From positions 57,064,578 through 57,128,577 of the forward strand of contig NC_064438.1 of NCBI RefSeq assembly GCF_023343835.1: a DNA stretch of 64,000 nt, in the 5' to 3' direction. The DNA comes from Lagopus muta (Eukaryota; Chordata; Aves; Galliformes; Phasianidae). Numbering within the stretch: the stretch's first letter is position 1; the number at the start of each line of letters is the position of its first letter. The notes under the pieces are model-generated. The model worked only from the letters and a program-made list of their open reading frames with translations. It was not told the DNA's origin and did no database searches. The position numbers were made by a program, and so were the translations under genes. Shown one piece after another: positions 1 through 12,830 of the stretch.

Positions 1-415
1 CCCCAGTTTGTTGAACACATTTTCAGTTGACTCTTTTGTAGACAACTCTGTGTGTCACAAAGCCATTGATCTTGGGTATTCTTTACTCGGCAAATTCCTC
101 AGATTGCTACCTCTACAGCGAAGTTAATTAGGATTGAGTTATCAGTCAACGTGGTGACCTTGAAGTGTCTCTGAGCACAAAAGCCCTGAATAAGGAAGCA
201 CAGAGCGTACTGTGTAATCACAGCTCTGCCTGGTGCTAACATTTACCCAACAGCAGTCACATAACTGTACTTTGGGAGCAAAAAGAAGGATGCTTTTGAG
301 GTTAGTTCTCTTCTTACATTTCTTTGCAGCAAAGGATAATTATGACATATATTCAATGTACATCCTGTGTGTACAACATGACCTAGTCCTTAAAAAGTGC
401 AATTTGGATCTGAAT

Positions 416-606
416 TCATAGAATCCTAGAATGGCCTGGGTTGCACAGCAGCACAGTGCTCATCCAGTTCCAACCCCCTGCTGTGTGCAGGTCGCCAACC
501 AGCAGCCCAGGCTGCCCAGAGCCACATCCAGCCTGGCCTTGAATGCCTGCAGGGATGGGGCATCCACAGCCTCCTTGGGCAACCTGTGCCAGTGCCTCAC
601 CAATAG
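416..606 (-). mobile_element. CR1 LINE 3' end, young-looking subfamily
   Basis: Begins TCATAGAATCCTAGAATGG (tail units read in reverse) and runs through the block CACAGTGCTCATCCAGTTCC. Over about 170 bases it differs from the copy at 59043 at only about three positions, so both derive from a recent source. It stops abruptly after GTGCCTCACCA. Confidence 0.9.
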
Positions 607-2454
607 AAATCAGAGATCTGGTACAGACCAGTGTGGTATTTTAGTATTAAGTCATATTGCTGGGCCTTCTTTTGCTTACTGCAGTCTTCTTGAGATGTCT
701 GTCAGGTGCTTTCAATAAAGGTCAATATCAAGGCCACGGACAGCCTGTTCTTATCCCATGATCATGGCCTTGTCACATTTGTAGATGGTATTTGTCTCCC
801 TTGAGCAGGAAGGAGGGGGATGGGGAAGGCTTGTAACACATTACTGGCTTTGGAAGAGAAATCTGGGCTGAAGGGCACTGGCCAGAAACACCCACCCAAA
901 GGCACCCTGAGCACCAAGCACTGTGCCACTCCCTGATGCTTTCAGCTGTAGACTGGGCAGACGCTCATGTTCACTCTTACAAATAACATAGCTTCTAAAA
1001 GCAAAACAGATAAAGAGAAGAAAAATATGTCTTACATATATCCTAAACGTAGATGTTTTTATATAATTTGGTAGGTTATTATATGCAGAATAACCGGATG
1101 GTGCAAGAACTAAACAATTACTCTCTTAAATCTCACAAATGATATAAGGATATTTCTGGTGTGTCTCAATTCTGAGATGAAGTTCTTGTGGGAAGGGAGT
1201 GTTTAGGTAAAAGCCTTGCAAGAGAAAAATTCTTCTGGGAGACGATCCTGCTTCTCCATAGGAAACAATTTGCAGCAAAGTGGTTTTTAGTGAAATGTTT
1301 TTGTTGGTTGCCTGAAGAGGGATCTTTGTGAAATGCAGTTCCTTTTTGGTTTCTTGGGGACTTTACAGGGCACATTTTCAGGGATTTTGAGAGACTGGGG
1401 GAAAGCTATTGGTTGTCCCAATGGTGCTTAATACTGGGACAACCCCCTTGCTGCTGAAAATGGGTCACTGAGATAAATGTTAGCATACATTTCCCCTTTG
1501 GGAGTCTGTATCTATAGCTGCCCCACAAAAGGAATTGCATCATCAAAGCAGTGCAGTAAAATGCAGGGATGCAGAGAGATGCCATTGATTAATACAAAAA
1601 CCACAGTGCCATCCAATCACCACACACAGGCAAACAACAGTGGCAATTCATTTTACATTTTACACAATAACTTGGCAAGCCCAATGCCTCATTTATTCAT
1701 AATTCTCCCCAGCCTGGGCCTTGCCAGGGGTAGTACTAATCAATATATGCATTATGGCACAAGGTCTTTGCACAGAGAATTGTTTGAGAAATTATCAAAT
1801 AAAATCCATCAGCCTGTTCCTTTCTGTTCTTTTATATGCATGCACTCCCTTCTATTCTACATGTCTTCTTACTTTCTAGACTTCTGATGAAGGAAGAAAA
1901 AAAACCTGCTAGATTATTAATTCAGAAGCATCCTTCAGAAAAAATAAAAAATAAAAAAAAAAAAAGAAGAAGAAGAAGCAAAATAAAATTGAAGCGTATC
2001 CAAGATGCTTTGGCACAACTCCCAAGCTCTCATTCCACTTCTAGCTGATGATAGGATGCCACTTAGCTGAAATGATTAATCAGTGGCAAAAGGGCTCTTA
2101 CCACCTAAACATCCATCCAGACTGCAGCCTATGTGCAAGAGTTTGCTCAGCCCGTGAACCTCAACCTCCCCCTCTGCCAAGGGATGAGAGCACCTGTTTG
2201 TTAACCTCATGGGTCTCATACCTTCTTCCACGTACACAGTGAAGTCCTGAACCCAGTGGACCTATGCAGTAAAATCTCAACTGTTCCTCCAAAGTAGTAA
2301 ATAATATTGGTTTTAATAATGACCTCCTGCTGATGCAAGAGCAGTGCAAAGTCTTTAGATCCTGAAGGAAGAAGTTCCTCCCAACCCCAAAACCCAGTCA
2401 CCAATCATTTCCAAAGCTGCATTGGGTGGCCTGACCTGGTAAGAGGGCAACAAA
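607..2454. other. Unique non-coding stretch
   Basis: Nothing recognised apart from an A-rich, GAA-repeat patch at about 1938-1982. Short open frames here have no family resemblance. Confidence 0.6.
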
Positions 2455-2516
2455 CCCACAGCAGGGGTTGGGGCTGGATGGTCTTTAAGGACCCTTCCAT
2501 TCTGTGATTCTATGAA
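2455..2516 (+). mobile_element. CR1 LINE 3' tail fragment
   Basis: GGGGCTGGATGGTCTTTAAGGACCCTTCCATTCTGTGATTCTATGA-type end only; the body is not recognisable upstream. Confidence 0.7.
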
Positions 2517-3560
2517 AGAGGAGCAGGGGTAACAAGGCCCAAGTCCTATTGCCACAGCTGTGTTCTGCAGGGAGGTGAGTAGACTGCAGCCAACAGCACA
2601 ACCATGGGATGGGAGGATGCAGGCTGTTCCTGCCCCACTCCACCTCTTTTTAATTGCAGAGGCAGCCTGAGCAACTGAGCAGGTGGGAAGAGCCACTCTG
2701 TCAAATGCAGCAGATAGACAAAACCATGTGTGGGGGTTAAAAGTAAGTTCCTTCCCACCTTTCCTCTCTGCTCTAAATGAGTTATAAGCATGAATGCTCA
2801 CTGACTGTCAAATTGCTGCATTTTGCTGTTCGTCACCTCAGAACAAAAATATAGAAGTCCAGCACAAGAATGAATGAATTCAGCCCACAGATTTATCAAT
2901 TAGTTTTCTAGTCACTATCTGGGTGCAGTTACTGTTAGTAGCTGAGTGACAGACAAAGCTGTCTCTGCCCATAAGAGTCTGAAATGTGATCCATAATAAC
3001 CATTGCATTTCCTCTTCCACCCCATTTCAAATGTGACAACCAGGATCTGCCTATTATGCTCAGCAGGACTCCCGTGTGCACGTTAAGCGTGGGTTGTTAT
3101 CCCTCTCAGCTGATCACAGCGAGCTGCTTACACCAAACCCCGCTGAGTGCCGTGCTACCTACTTTGCCCTGTGCCTTTCATTTATGCACTCACTATCCTA
3201 GGAAGGTAAATACTTAGCATTCAATCTGTGAAGAAAATCCTCTGTTTATGTCATCAGACAAGAAGGAGGTCTTGGCTTGTGCAGGGTTGTTATTAAACAG
3301 TTCAGAGCAGTAGCTGGAGTCCTTTGCATAGGTCTTGTTAACACACTTGAGGTACATTTTCACTTGAGTTCTTCTAAGCAATTTATGTTTTAAACTCAGC
3401 AGTGAATCTTTCAAGAGTGACTTATGTTTATGATTTCCAGCAGGAGGACTCTGCAGCCAACATGATTTTAAGAGCTCCTAAGGGAGTTGCCATCCTAGGT
3501 ATAAAAAAGGTGATAACACCATTGTTGGATGGCCACTAGAATATCTATCTACAGCATATG

Positions 3561-3739
3561 AGAATCATACAATTATGGAATGGCTTAGGTTGGAAGAGAT
3601 TTTAAAGATCATCGAGCTCCAACCCCTGTACCATGGGCAGGGTTGTCTCCCAACTGATCAGGCTGCACAGGGCTCCATCCAACCTGGCCTTGAACACCTC
3701 CAAGGATGGGCCACAGCTTCTCTGGGCAGCCTGTTCCAT
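3561..3739 (-). mobile_element. CR1 LINE 3' end
   Basis: AGAATCATACAATTATGGAATGG tail followed by a GGTTGGAAGAGATTTTAAAGATCATCGAG block and the 3' untranslated part up to GGGCAGCCTGTTCCA. Confidence 0.85.
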
Positions 3740-3889
3740 TAGTAGCAAGACCCTCAGGTCATGTTACCCACTACTGTGCACTGGCACAGCTCTCTGGATG
3801 TGAGCAGAGCAGAGCATGCCAAATTATAGTAGGCTGCCTCAAGTTGTGACACTTACTGTCACTGCTTATGTCAAGGCTGGAAATCACAT

Positions 3890-4147
3890 CCTTCTCTATC
3901 ATTACATCAGATCTGTGAGTCCTTAACCCCTCTTCAGGTTCATAATTAGGAAAAATTGCTTCTCTGGATGAATGATAATGCAGTGTCAAAGGCTGCCGAA
4001 GGAAGTGATGGAGTCCTGATGGTGATGATGTTCCAGAACTGTGATGCTGAGGGATATGGTCAGTAAGCATGGTGGGGGTCAGATGAGGTTGGGGCTGGAC
4101 ATCCTGGAGGTTTTTTCCAACCTTAAAGAATCTATGATTCTATGATT
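3890..4147 (+). mobile_element. CR1 LINE 3' end
   Basis: Runs from a degenerate end of the reverse-transcriptase frame (TTAGGAAAAATTGCTTCTCTGG) to GGTTGGGGCTGGACATCC and the tail TCTATGATTCTATGATT. It lies 150 bases from an oppositely oriented copy at 3561. Confidence 0.8.
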
Positions 4148-4316
4148 TTATCTGCCTTTCTGGAGGAAAAGGCATTACAAAACGTCACACCATGTGGTGG
4201 AGATATGAGTGTCTAGCGTGTAATACAGCTGACCTGGCATGTATTTATAGACAAACCTATTGGCAGAGTAAGCTCTCACATGAGGGTTTTCTTCCTGCAG
4301 AGGAATCTTCTCTGAA

Positions 4317-4356
4317 TATGGACAGATCTGGGTGAGTATGGACAGATCTGGGTGTG
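4317..4356. repeat. 20-bp tandem duplication
   Basis: TATGGACAGATCTGGGTGAG followed at once by a copy differing only in the penultimate base. It is a simple local duplication in unique sequence. Confidence 0.85.
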
Positions 4357-4779
4357 CAAGAAGTTTTGTTGCTGCTCCTGCCTTAATCCCTAATGAGCAT
4401 TTGAAACATTCTGGGGAGTGCAGATGTACATAGAGTGCTATCACGACGTAGAGAGAGCCTTGGTGATAATTTTCATCTTGTTTTCCTAACAAGTGCCTTT
4501 GTCCTCACCTTGTCTGCTAGGCTATACATTTTAGGCATTTCATTGCCACTTCAATAAATTAAGCAAGCTGGTTTACAAATTCTGACCTTGCACGCACACT
4601 AGTGGTGTGGTAGTAGGTCTCTTGCAAATAAGGCCACTGAAGGTTTCGTTGTCTTTCCAAGATAGATGATTTTTGACCTTAATTTTTGCCAGCACTTAAC
4701 GCTCATTGCCAAAACATAGTTGGATATGCTTATGTCTAAGAAGCCTGTTAGGATTGAGCACAAATCTGCACCACATGAG

Positions 4780-4960
4780 GCACAAAACGGACATTAGGAA
4801 AAATTTCTTTTCTGTAAGAGTGTTCAGACACTGGAACCAATAGAGGTGGTTGGTGTCCCATGGCTGTCAGAATTCAGGAGGCATTTGGACAATTCCCATT
4901 AATGATGTCCTTCAAATTTTGGTTAGCCTTGAAGCGGTCAGGCACTTGGATTTTATGATC
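4780..4960 (+). mobile_element. CR1 LINE fragment lacking its tail
   Basis: ACATTAGGAAAAATTTCTTTTCTG...GTGTTCAGACACTGGAACC matches the common CR1 stretch encoding the C-terminal end of ORF2. The usual tail units are missing or mutated. Confidence 0.65.
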
Positions 4961-6649
4961 ATTGTGGGCCTCCCCTCCTCTCCCCTTCCCTCTCCTCTCC
5001 TCATCCCTCCTGTTTTCATGCCCTCACAGCAGCCTGCCTTTCAAAGCAGCATACTTTTCCTTTGCTCTACACAACTACCTACAATTTACAGCCAGTTGGA
5101 ACATTGCGTGTTCAACTGTTTCTCTGATGGATTCAGCTGAAATGATCAACAAACTTTGGAAGTTATGGGAGGAAACCAATGTATGGACTGAAGGCTATGG
5201 GATTTGCTTACTTCAATTTTTCCACCTGAGTAAATCAGGTGAAAGAGTCACCCAGGTGTCCCATCATGGCTAAGTTAGACTCACTGCCTGAAAACCTCAC
5301 CAGGACTAAACCAGCAAGACTAATGTTAGGCCACTGTTATCTTTAAATGGAAACAGAGGGGGTGCTGCTAAATCTTAGCTCCTCTTTCTGAAGGTCACAG
5401 TGCAGCAGTTGAGGTGTTCATAGCAAGCAACTTCATCTCTGATCAATGTTGACTTTGGTGAGTGCCTTGTTCTGGGGCTATAGGGAAACAGGGAGGCAAG
5501 ACTTTTTCAGCCCTCTTTAAGAGATGGAGCAGAAGGTGAGAAAAGAAAGAATTCAGCATTATAATTAACTGATGGCTTGCTTAAAATGGAGGAGAAATGA
5601 GATTTTGGTTTTCATTTTTTTTTACTGTATGAAATTATATTTCATTTCTGCTTGGTAGCTACTTCCAAACCAGGGAAAGCAATTCTGAAGGCACTTCTGG
5701 GTCTTTAGAATAAGATTTCTAATGAGGAAATTACTTTTTTTTTTTTTTTTTAAAGCTGAAATTTCTTCCTTTATGAAAACATCATGATTTTTGTCAAATA
5801 TTTCAGTTTTCCAAATGTTCCTTCTAAGAAGTATGCTTTTACTGCTGTTTCATTTATCAGCTGTGAACTATAAGTTCAAATGGACAAACTGCATTCAGTT
5901 TCAACAAATAATAACTTTAAAATCTCTATGATTAGTTAAATGTTTTTCTAGGAAAGAAGAAACTCTCATAACAAAAAAGGTTTGTGCAATAGCTGTTACT
6001 GCACTATAGGATAAATCAGCTAATGAGAAAATAATGTTTTATATTGATCCTTTTCTACAGTCTTCTACATGTTCCTGAGGAGAAATCTGAATGTACAGAC
6101 CCACCTCATCCATTATTGTGTTTGAAAACACAGAGAGAATTCTAACCTCATTAAAACCAATAGGTGCTTAATTGGTACCATTACCGGAGTCCTTGTTTTT
6201 AACTAGAAACTAGTTGAAAGCATGTCTGTTGAGCCCAGATTTCCCAGATAATTCAAATATCAGCAGAGGGGAAAAAAAAAAATCTTTCTTATTTGTTGTA
6301 TATCAAAACCTCACGTTCTCCTGTTGTGCTTCAGGTCAATTGGCATCTTTTGTATTGCTTGTTCCGTTCCAGTTTTCCTTTGTAATTTCTTCCAAATGTA
6401 GAAGAATTGCTGGCAGTGTTGGAAGGGCTGCTCAAAGAGCTCCCTTTGCAAAAACAGTTTAACAGTTTGCTGATTTTTTTTTTTTTTTTTCCTCAACTCT
6501 TAGAAACACTTTTTTTCCCTCTCCAATTTCTGTTTCAAGTCACATTTATTTTTCTTTTAGGTACGCGACACATTTCCATGCAATGGATTTTGATGAAGAG
6601 AGGCTTTCTGACCCCCAAACATTTTGCTGGAGATTTTCTAGGCAGCTCA
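4961..6649. other. Unique non-coding stretch
   Basis: AT-rich; T runs near 5735-5751 and 6475-6490. No gene or repeat family recognised. Confidence 0.6.
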
Positions 6650-6701
6650 GGAGTTGGCTTGATGATCCTTACAGATCACTTCCAACTCGGTATATTCTAT
6701 G
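6650..6701 (+). mobile_element. Short CR1 tail
   Basis: GTTGGCTTGATGATCCTTACAGATCACTTCCAACTCGGTATATTCTATGG-like end; very short and diverged. Confidence 0.6.
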
Positions 6702-7964
6702 GCAGTTCCTCTTCCAGTGAGCAGATATGGCTGCATCTGGTCTTGCATTATCCTGTCCAAGGACTTTCTGAAAAGTTCATCAGCCTGACCATATTTTCTT
6801 GAGTTTGTTCTTCATCTTCTTTTCATTTATAACATGCTGCAAGCTGAATCAGAGTCCCAAAAGGCAGAACAACCTAAGCAGGCAGAGCACAGGGAATGCA
6901 GCTCTTGTAGCCATGAGCACCTTGGCCACTCTGTCTGTCCATCCATTGTTTTCTTTCTCTCAAGCAGTAAAACCTTGTGGCAGAAGCCAAGCAGTGTCTG
7001 TTCCCTTCACAAACAGTGAATGACCCTGTTTTATGTGATTTATGTAGAAACTCTTTATTCCACCTGGCTCTTCCTCCAGAAGTGTTGGCTCTATCTCTCA
7101 GATTATAATAAGGATTTATTTTTAAATCCTGTTTATTCTTAGCCTGCAGGACACAGCAGTAATCTCTCCCAGTTTTTGTGTTCTATGTTCAGGGTAGTAA
7201 CAGGAAAAGATTTCCAGGCTTCTATAACTAAACTGTTTTGTTGTGTGTGTGTGTGTTTTTTTTAATCTTTTTATTTAGCAAATTATTTACTGAGATGCTT
7301 CAACGAGATTTGCTTTCTAACTGCATTCTTGCAGCCTCCTGCATGCCCTTCCTCTGCCATCTGTGCTTCTCCCTCCATGCTCTGTGTGGGCTGCTCCATC
7401 TTGTCATTGAGCAACTGTTGTTGTGTCTTTTGTGCCAGCTTTTCTTACCTTTCCGGGGCAGTAGTTGGTAATATATTGCTGAACCTCAATATCTGCTTCA
7501 GAGAGCTTTGGTTATGGGGAGGCAGCGTGAATGTTACCACGCAATCTGTGCAAGCAAGGACATGTGCCTGCACCAGAAACTGACAAAGTAGGAAAAAGGC
7601 TGACATTCACTCCTGGGAAACAAGGTTTTACCAAATGTTTGCATCTCAGAAGGCTGCCTGTGCAGGTTTCCACTGCAGTTAAAGGTATCTCTGCAGTGGA
7701 CATCAGTGAACCAATCTGAGTTAGTAACCCTATCATTCACAACATCACTCCTCCCATGCATTTATACAGTCACAGGGCATCCAGTTTCCATCCTTCAGCT
7801 ACTTGGACTACAGTGTTTTACAGCTGACTGTGTCTGCAAAGGAGGCATTTTTCTCTTTTATGCTGTAATCCAATATGGAAGATGTGCTCTTGGCACAAAT
7901 GCTGTATGCCCCCAAAGCTGCCATTTATCCTGCATGATGGACTTTTTAAACAAAATCTATACAA
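6702..7964. other. Unique non-coding stretch
   Basis: A short (TG)n run near 7240-7256. Overlapping frames on both strands at 7500-7760 are chance frames. Confidence 0.6.
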
Positions 7965-8045
7965 TCTTGCAAGCTGGAGAAAACTGCTAGGGTTGTCTAG
8001 TCCAACTACCAACACATCCCCCATGATGTCCACCAACCATGTCCC
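7965..8045 (-). mobile_element. Weak CR1 3' end remnant
   Basis: GGGTTGTCTAGTCCAACTACCAAC keeps the tail-proximal block, but the tail units are not clear. Low support. Confidence 0.4.
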
Positions 8046-8261
8046 TATGTTTCAGAAAAGCATGGGTACCGTGGCTTTTCTTGGAACACAGCACCTAGAT
8101 ATAATTGTTCTTTTCACTCTTGTCTTGTTCTTATCCAAAGACATGTGGGTATTTGTTCAATAGATGAGCTCCATGTTTCATCTCGGCATTTCTTCTGTTC
8201 CCAGGTACAAATTTATGTATCAATCTCATGATACAAACCCCTGTCTCTGCTGGGATTATTC

Positions 8262-8325
8262 ATTGAGTATCCTGAGTTGGAAGGGGCCAGCAGGGATCAT
8301 TGAGTCCTCAGTCCTCTTTATATAA
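8262..8325 (-). mobile_element. CR1 3' end remnant
   Basis: GAGTTGGAAGGGGCCAGCAGGGATCATTGAGTCC is the typical block after the tail; both ends are eroded. Confidence 0.5.
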
Positions 8326-8885
8326 CGTCCCATTCTATATACTTGATTTCTCCCTACAAGAAAATGCAACAGGCTCCTGTTTTAGCATTGCTGTTCTAAT
8401 AATGCTTCCTTCTGTAGTGTCAGCTTCCTTCTGGTGACATCTTCCCCATCCACTGACCTTGGGTCAGCCTGCTGACAAGGCTCACTGCTGAGGAATCAGC
8501 TTGCTCTTGCCGTGGCCAGCACATGTTTTCAAATCCTTTTAAATGATTCATCTTATTGTCCCATCCCAGCTGCCATGGTTCACTCCACCGGCCCTCAGGA
8601 TGAGGCCTCATTAACCCTTGTGCTGTAGAAGATCTGATAAGATGTTCTCTTTACAAAGATGAATATGCGATTACTTTTTTTTTTAATAAGCATGGATAGT
8701 CCTGATAGACCTGGAATTAGGCTTTCCAAAGCTTCATAACATTCCTTTAGATAATGTCCACAATCAATGTCGGACTCCTCTATTGGCCCTAACCTATAGC
8801 TACATGCAATCAGTCACAGAAGTAGCTAAGCTAGGATCAAAATAATGTTTTCTGGAATTATTTTCATTCTAAAACACGGGATGTG

Positions 8886-8967
8886 GTTTAGTGGGTGTGA
8901 CAGTGATGGGTTGGCAGTTGGACTAGATGATCTTAATGATCTTTTCCAACCATAATGATTCTATGAC
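8886..8967 (+). mobile_element. CR1 LINE 3' tail fragment
   Basis: GTTGGACTAGATGATCTTAATGATC (about one change from the common form), then CCAACCATAATGATTCTATGA. Confidence 0.85.
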
Positions 8968-11717
8968 AGTAGATGTGAACCACAAATTGGTTGACAGATC
9001 ATAGTCAGGTTGACCTTTTCTTAACAGAAGGATTGCATTCTTGCCATTTATATCCTTCTTCTCCTTGCTGCATGCTATTAGAAATATTCTACTTACTTTT
9101 CTAGGTGTGTATGATCCTTCTTTTGTTTTTACTGTAGTATATGTTAATTGAAAGTATTGCAATTAAGTGATATAGCAGCTGATACCTGATAACAGAATAA
9201 AGGTTATCTCTTCTTGCGCAGTTACGGTAAGAGAAAAGAAATTAACAGAGGTACAAAATCTGGGCCTTATCTCACACGAGAATAATAGAGAATTGGAGAT
9301 TTCACACTCCGCAGCGAATGCCTAAATACATAATCTACAGTGATCACAGTATCTTATCTTTTCCAAGTGTTGTTTGGAAAACAAAAACTGCCATGAAACA
9401 CGATTTTTACTCTGTTAACATGCTAAAAACCTATGACATATATTACAAAATGCAAAAGTAGAAGGTTAGTTGCTATCACCAACATGGTTAGTTTGTGTGT
9501 AGGAAAGGATTTGTGAGTCTTAATAATGAAGAGGCTTTTATACTAGTAGATAGTAGTCATTCTTGTGCTATTTAGAGTAAAGACTTGCTTTGTTATTATT
9601 TTGTACCATGCCCAAGATGATGGGTTACTGGTCAGCAAGGACTGGCAGTGGTGGACAAGTGCCTCTGACAGGACAGGCCTACATGGAGGTTGCTTCCCAT
9701 GAGGTTGGTTTCCAACTGCAACAGCCATGTCCTCCTTCTCCACCGTACTTGGCATAGTTAGATATAATCACCAAGGCACAAAATTTTCTGAACATGCTCT
9801 TGCCTTCATCTTTATCCATAAACACAAATTAACTTCTGTACAACGCCCAGAGTCTAATGCTAACCCCTAGAAAGAAGAAAGATGTGTAGCAAAGGCTGAC
9901 AATTCTGCCAGGCCCTCTGTATCTTGTAAGCTCTTTTCAAGTGATATTGACCTTTCATTTTTCCCATTCTTCTTCTAACTTGTCCAAAAAGGTCAAGTCA
10001 GGATGGAGAACCCAACAAACTGAATGAAGCTAATTTCATCTGTAAATTAAATTAAAATCTATTTTGGTGATACGATTTTACCGTACTGTTTGTGTAGAAT
10101 TCAGATTCAATACAAATCATATCCACATCTAGTGCAATCCCAATCCACTGTAACTGATGGCCCAAAGGAAATCCATTAAGAATACAACAAGCAATCCATT
10201 TAGAGTTGGATTCTGGTCAGAATGTCAAGCTAACTGCAGAAAATGGATAGGTGAAATGGAGAAAAGGTTTGTAGGCAAACGCTTATCCCCAAATAAGAAA
10301 TGCTTGGACATATGTATCGATTGGAATTGCCAATGGCTTACGTATCTCACAAATACACTTAGAAGAGTAATGTAAAGCAAGAAGATCGCTATCAAGAGCT
10401 ATCTGCAGCCAAATGAAAAATGTAATGGAGATGTCGATTAGTATACCTGTTAGTATCCTAAAACAGTACTTAGGTATGCAAGATAGGAAAAGAGCCTGAA
10501 TGGGAACCTCAAGCCACTACAGCCAGCCACAGTCAATATAGGTCAGCACTGGAATTGCTTCTGGTAGCCATGCACTTCAGGAATATTCAGTGCTTTGTGC
10601 TTGCCCAGGCTATTTGCATGTTTTGGATCACTAAAGATTCTATACAAGAAAGTTTCTGGGAGGCTGGTTCTTCAAAATGTTAATTTAAGCCCTTATTTTC
10701 CTTCTCCACCAAAGAAACAACAAACTGTAAATCTCTGGAGCCAGCAAATAGGCCTTCTGTCAATATGACAGAGGTAAAGCCCAGGCTCGTTAGTTCATTC
10801 ACTGGCAAACAGAGTGGCTGATGTCCTTGCTGTCTTACTGGAAGCAATCTAACTGTTGAAACTATCATTGAAGAAATAAAAGATCTGGTATAAGGTCTTT
10901 GTGAGCCATGAGAAGTCAGTTTTTCAATCCTTTCCTCACACTCAGGAAGAGTTTCAGATGAACTTGAGTGGAAGACCACTGATTTCTGTCTCTGTAGACA
11001 TCGCAGAAATGCTGAAGGAAGAAGGATTCAGTATCTAGGTGTTTCGGTTCCCAGACCTAAAATTCCAGCATTGTGCTTACTACTGCTTCTCCATCTCCTT
11101 TTTCACCCATGAATTTTTCTTTCTTTTCACACTGTGGCATTTCTTCAGCACTTTAGATTTGGGCCATTCTCCTTCATTTCTTCTTCATGAAACCTTGAAC
11201 CAAGTTGCTCAGGCTGGAGCCATTTGGGCAATGTACCAAGGCAGGTTTGCTTTAGCTGGAGAGTTTTTCAAAAGTACGCAGGAACCTCAGATGAAGGAAG
11301 ATGCACAGAGCATTTTTGGCATAAATACTTGAATTCAATAACTAAAATCCATTTAAATCATGGTTTAGGAAACTGTGACCTCAGTCTCAGTCATGATTCA
11401 TGAGAATTCTACTGGAAGGAGCCTCTATACAAGGACAGAGATGCATCTCCTTCATCACAACCATTATCACTTTGTAAGAGTTGTAGCTAAGTTTTGACAT
11501 TGTCTTCTGTCTTCTAGTGTAGAGCAAGAGGGGAAGCAAGGGACAAAAAGATGCTTTAAGTGCACATCCCAAAAGTAGATGTTGGGTTTGAACTGGCCAT
11601 ACACTGCATGTAAGAAGGTTGTGTTTGCTGTTCTCCACACCCATTATTTTCCAAATATGTTTTTGGTCTAAAATCAGCAGCTTCCGTGTTTTTCATTTAG
11701 CTTGCAAAATTTCATTA
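8968..11717. other. Unique non-coding stretch
   Basis: No gene, known repeat or tandem array seen. It ends at the GGAGGG that flanks the solo LTR. Confidence 0.6.
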
Positions 11718-11723
11718 GGAGGG

Positions 11724-12034
11724 CATAGTGGAAATGCTAAGTCATGGCCTGAAGCAGTGATTGAGCACCTGGTGCAAGCAGTGCACCTGAGGGACCAGAA
11801 GAGGTGGAGCCAGGATCCACCCCTTGCCAGACCTCATTTAAGTGTTGGTAGTGGAAGAAAGCCTGTCTTGCTGGGGATCCCTGCTTGCCTGAGGTCTTCT
11901 AAAGGTAAGCAGCTTTTTTCCTTTGTTTCACTATTTGTGCTTGCTGCACTTGGGCTGTATCTTCACTTGCTGCAGCCTGGAAGTCTGCTACTCTGCTGTC
12001 ATTGCTATGTTTTCCATTACATTATGGCATTGCA
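11724..12034 (+). repeat. Diverged solo LTR of the same family (about 311 bp)
   Basis: Aligns along its length with the 315-bp LTR. Shared blocks include GGCCTGA, TGATTGAGCACCTG, a GGTGGAGCCAGGATCCACCCCT palindrome remnant, CATTTAAG (TATA position), AAAGGTAAGC (donor position) and an ending ATTACATTATGGCATTGCA against ATTATAAC...TATACA. GGAGGG stands directly before (11718-11723) and after (12035-12040) and is probably the target duplication. There are no internal sequences, so this is a recombination product. The first two bases read CA rather than TG, so the left edge is less certain. Confidence 0.75.
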
Positions 12035-12084
12035 GGAGGGCTAATCAGCAACAGTTCTTGGGGGATCTGGACTTAAAGGAGACT

Positions 12085-12133
12085 GCTTCAGTAGTGAGGT
12101 CGCTTCAGTAGTGAGGTCTCCTCAGTAGTGAGG
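12085..12133. repeat. 17-bp tandem repeat, about three copies
   Basis: GCTTCAGTAGTGAGGTC at 12085-12101 and 12102-12118 is perfect; a third partial copy (12119-12133) differs at its start. It lies about 50 bases downstream of the solo LTR. Confidence 0.85.
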
Positions 12134-12140
12134 AACAATT

Positions 12141-12164
12141 TGTTTCTTGAGTTGTTTCTTGAGT
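12141..12164. repeat. 12-bp tandem duplication
   Basis: TGTTTCTTGAGT twice without change, eight bases after the 17-bp array. The two arrays together suggest a local slippage-prone spot. Confidence 0.85.
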
Positions 12165-12496
12165 GAAAATTTCTGCCCTGAAATTTTCCTTTGCAATTGG
12201 CTGCAGGGAAGTGAGCCTAGGCAAACTTTTCCTGCAGTGTTTCTCTGTCTGTTAGAAAAACTCTTGAGGTTGATGGAGTCAAACTTGCTGAACAGTGTTC
12301 TTGTGGTTGCTCAACTTGTACACAGAAAGCAAACAAAGCATAACTGGCTGAGCTGTGGCACCTCCTGCATGGCCCTCCTGGTGTCTGTTTGAGGTAGTAC
12401 CTCAATGCCATCCTTCTCCCTGCCAGCACCTGCTCCGACGTTAAGGGATGAGGGGAATAGAGGAATATCCACGAGTTCTTGAGGTGCCTTCCTATT

Positions 12497-12830
12497 TCAT
12501 AGAATCATAAGGTTGGAAACAACCTATAAGATCATCGAGTCCAACCACCTCCTCATCACCACTGCCACCACCAGCACTAAACCATATCACGCAGCACATC
12601 ATCCAGACACCTCTTGAACACTGCCAGGGACGGCAACTCCACCACCTCTCTGGGCAGCCATTCCAGAGCCTGACCACTCTCTGAGAGAAATAGTTCTTCC
12701 TTATGTCTAATCTAAACCTCCTCTGATACAACTTGCGGCCATTACCCCGTGTCCTGCTTTTTCTTATTATTCTCTCAGTATTTTTAAGACAGAATGTTAT
12801 TCTCATCCTCTTACGGACAGGACAGCATGA
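12497..12830 (-). mobile_element. CR1 LINE 3' end including the end of ORF2
   Basis: One of the longest CR1 pieces here. On the minus strand it encodes a degenerate ORF2 C-terminus ([20 protein letters not shown]) and ends in a single tail unit near 12500. It is broken and non-functional. Confidence 0.9.

Noticed and set aside
1885..1990. A-rich tract as the tail of a processed pseudogene
   Set aside because: No recognisable upstream coding body and no target duplication.
2355..2801. 148-codon - frame
   Set aside because: It runs through a CR1 tail; no domain seen.
11619..12044. 141-codon + frame
   Set aside because: It overlaps the solo LTR and has no coding resemblance.
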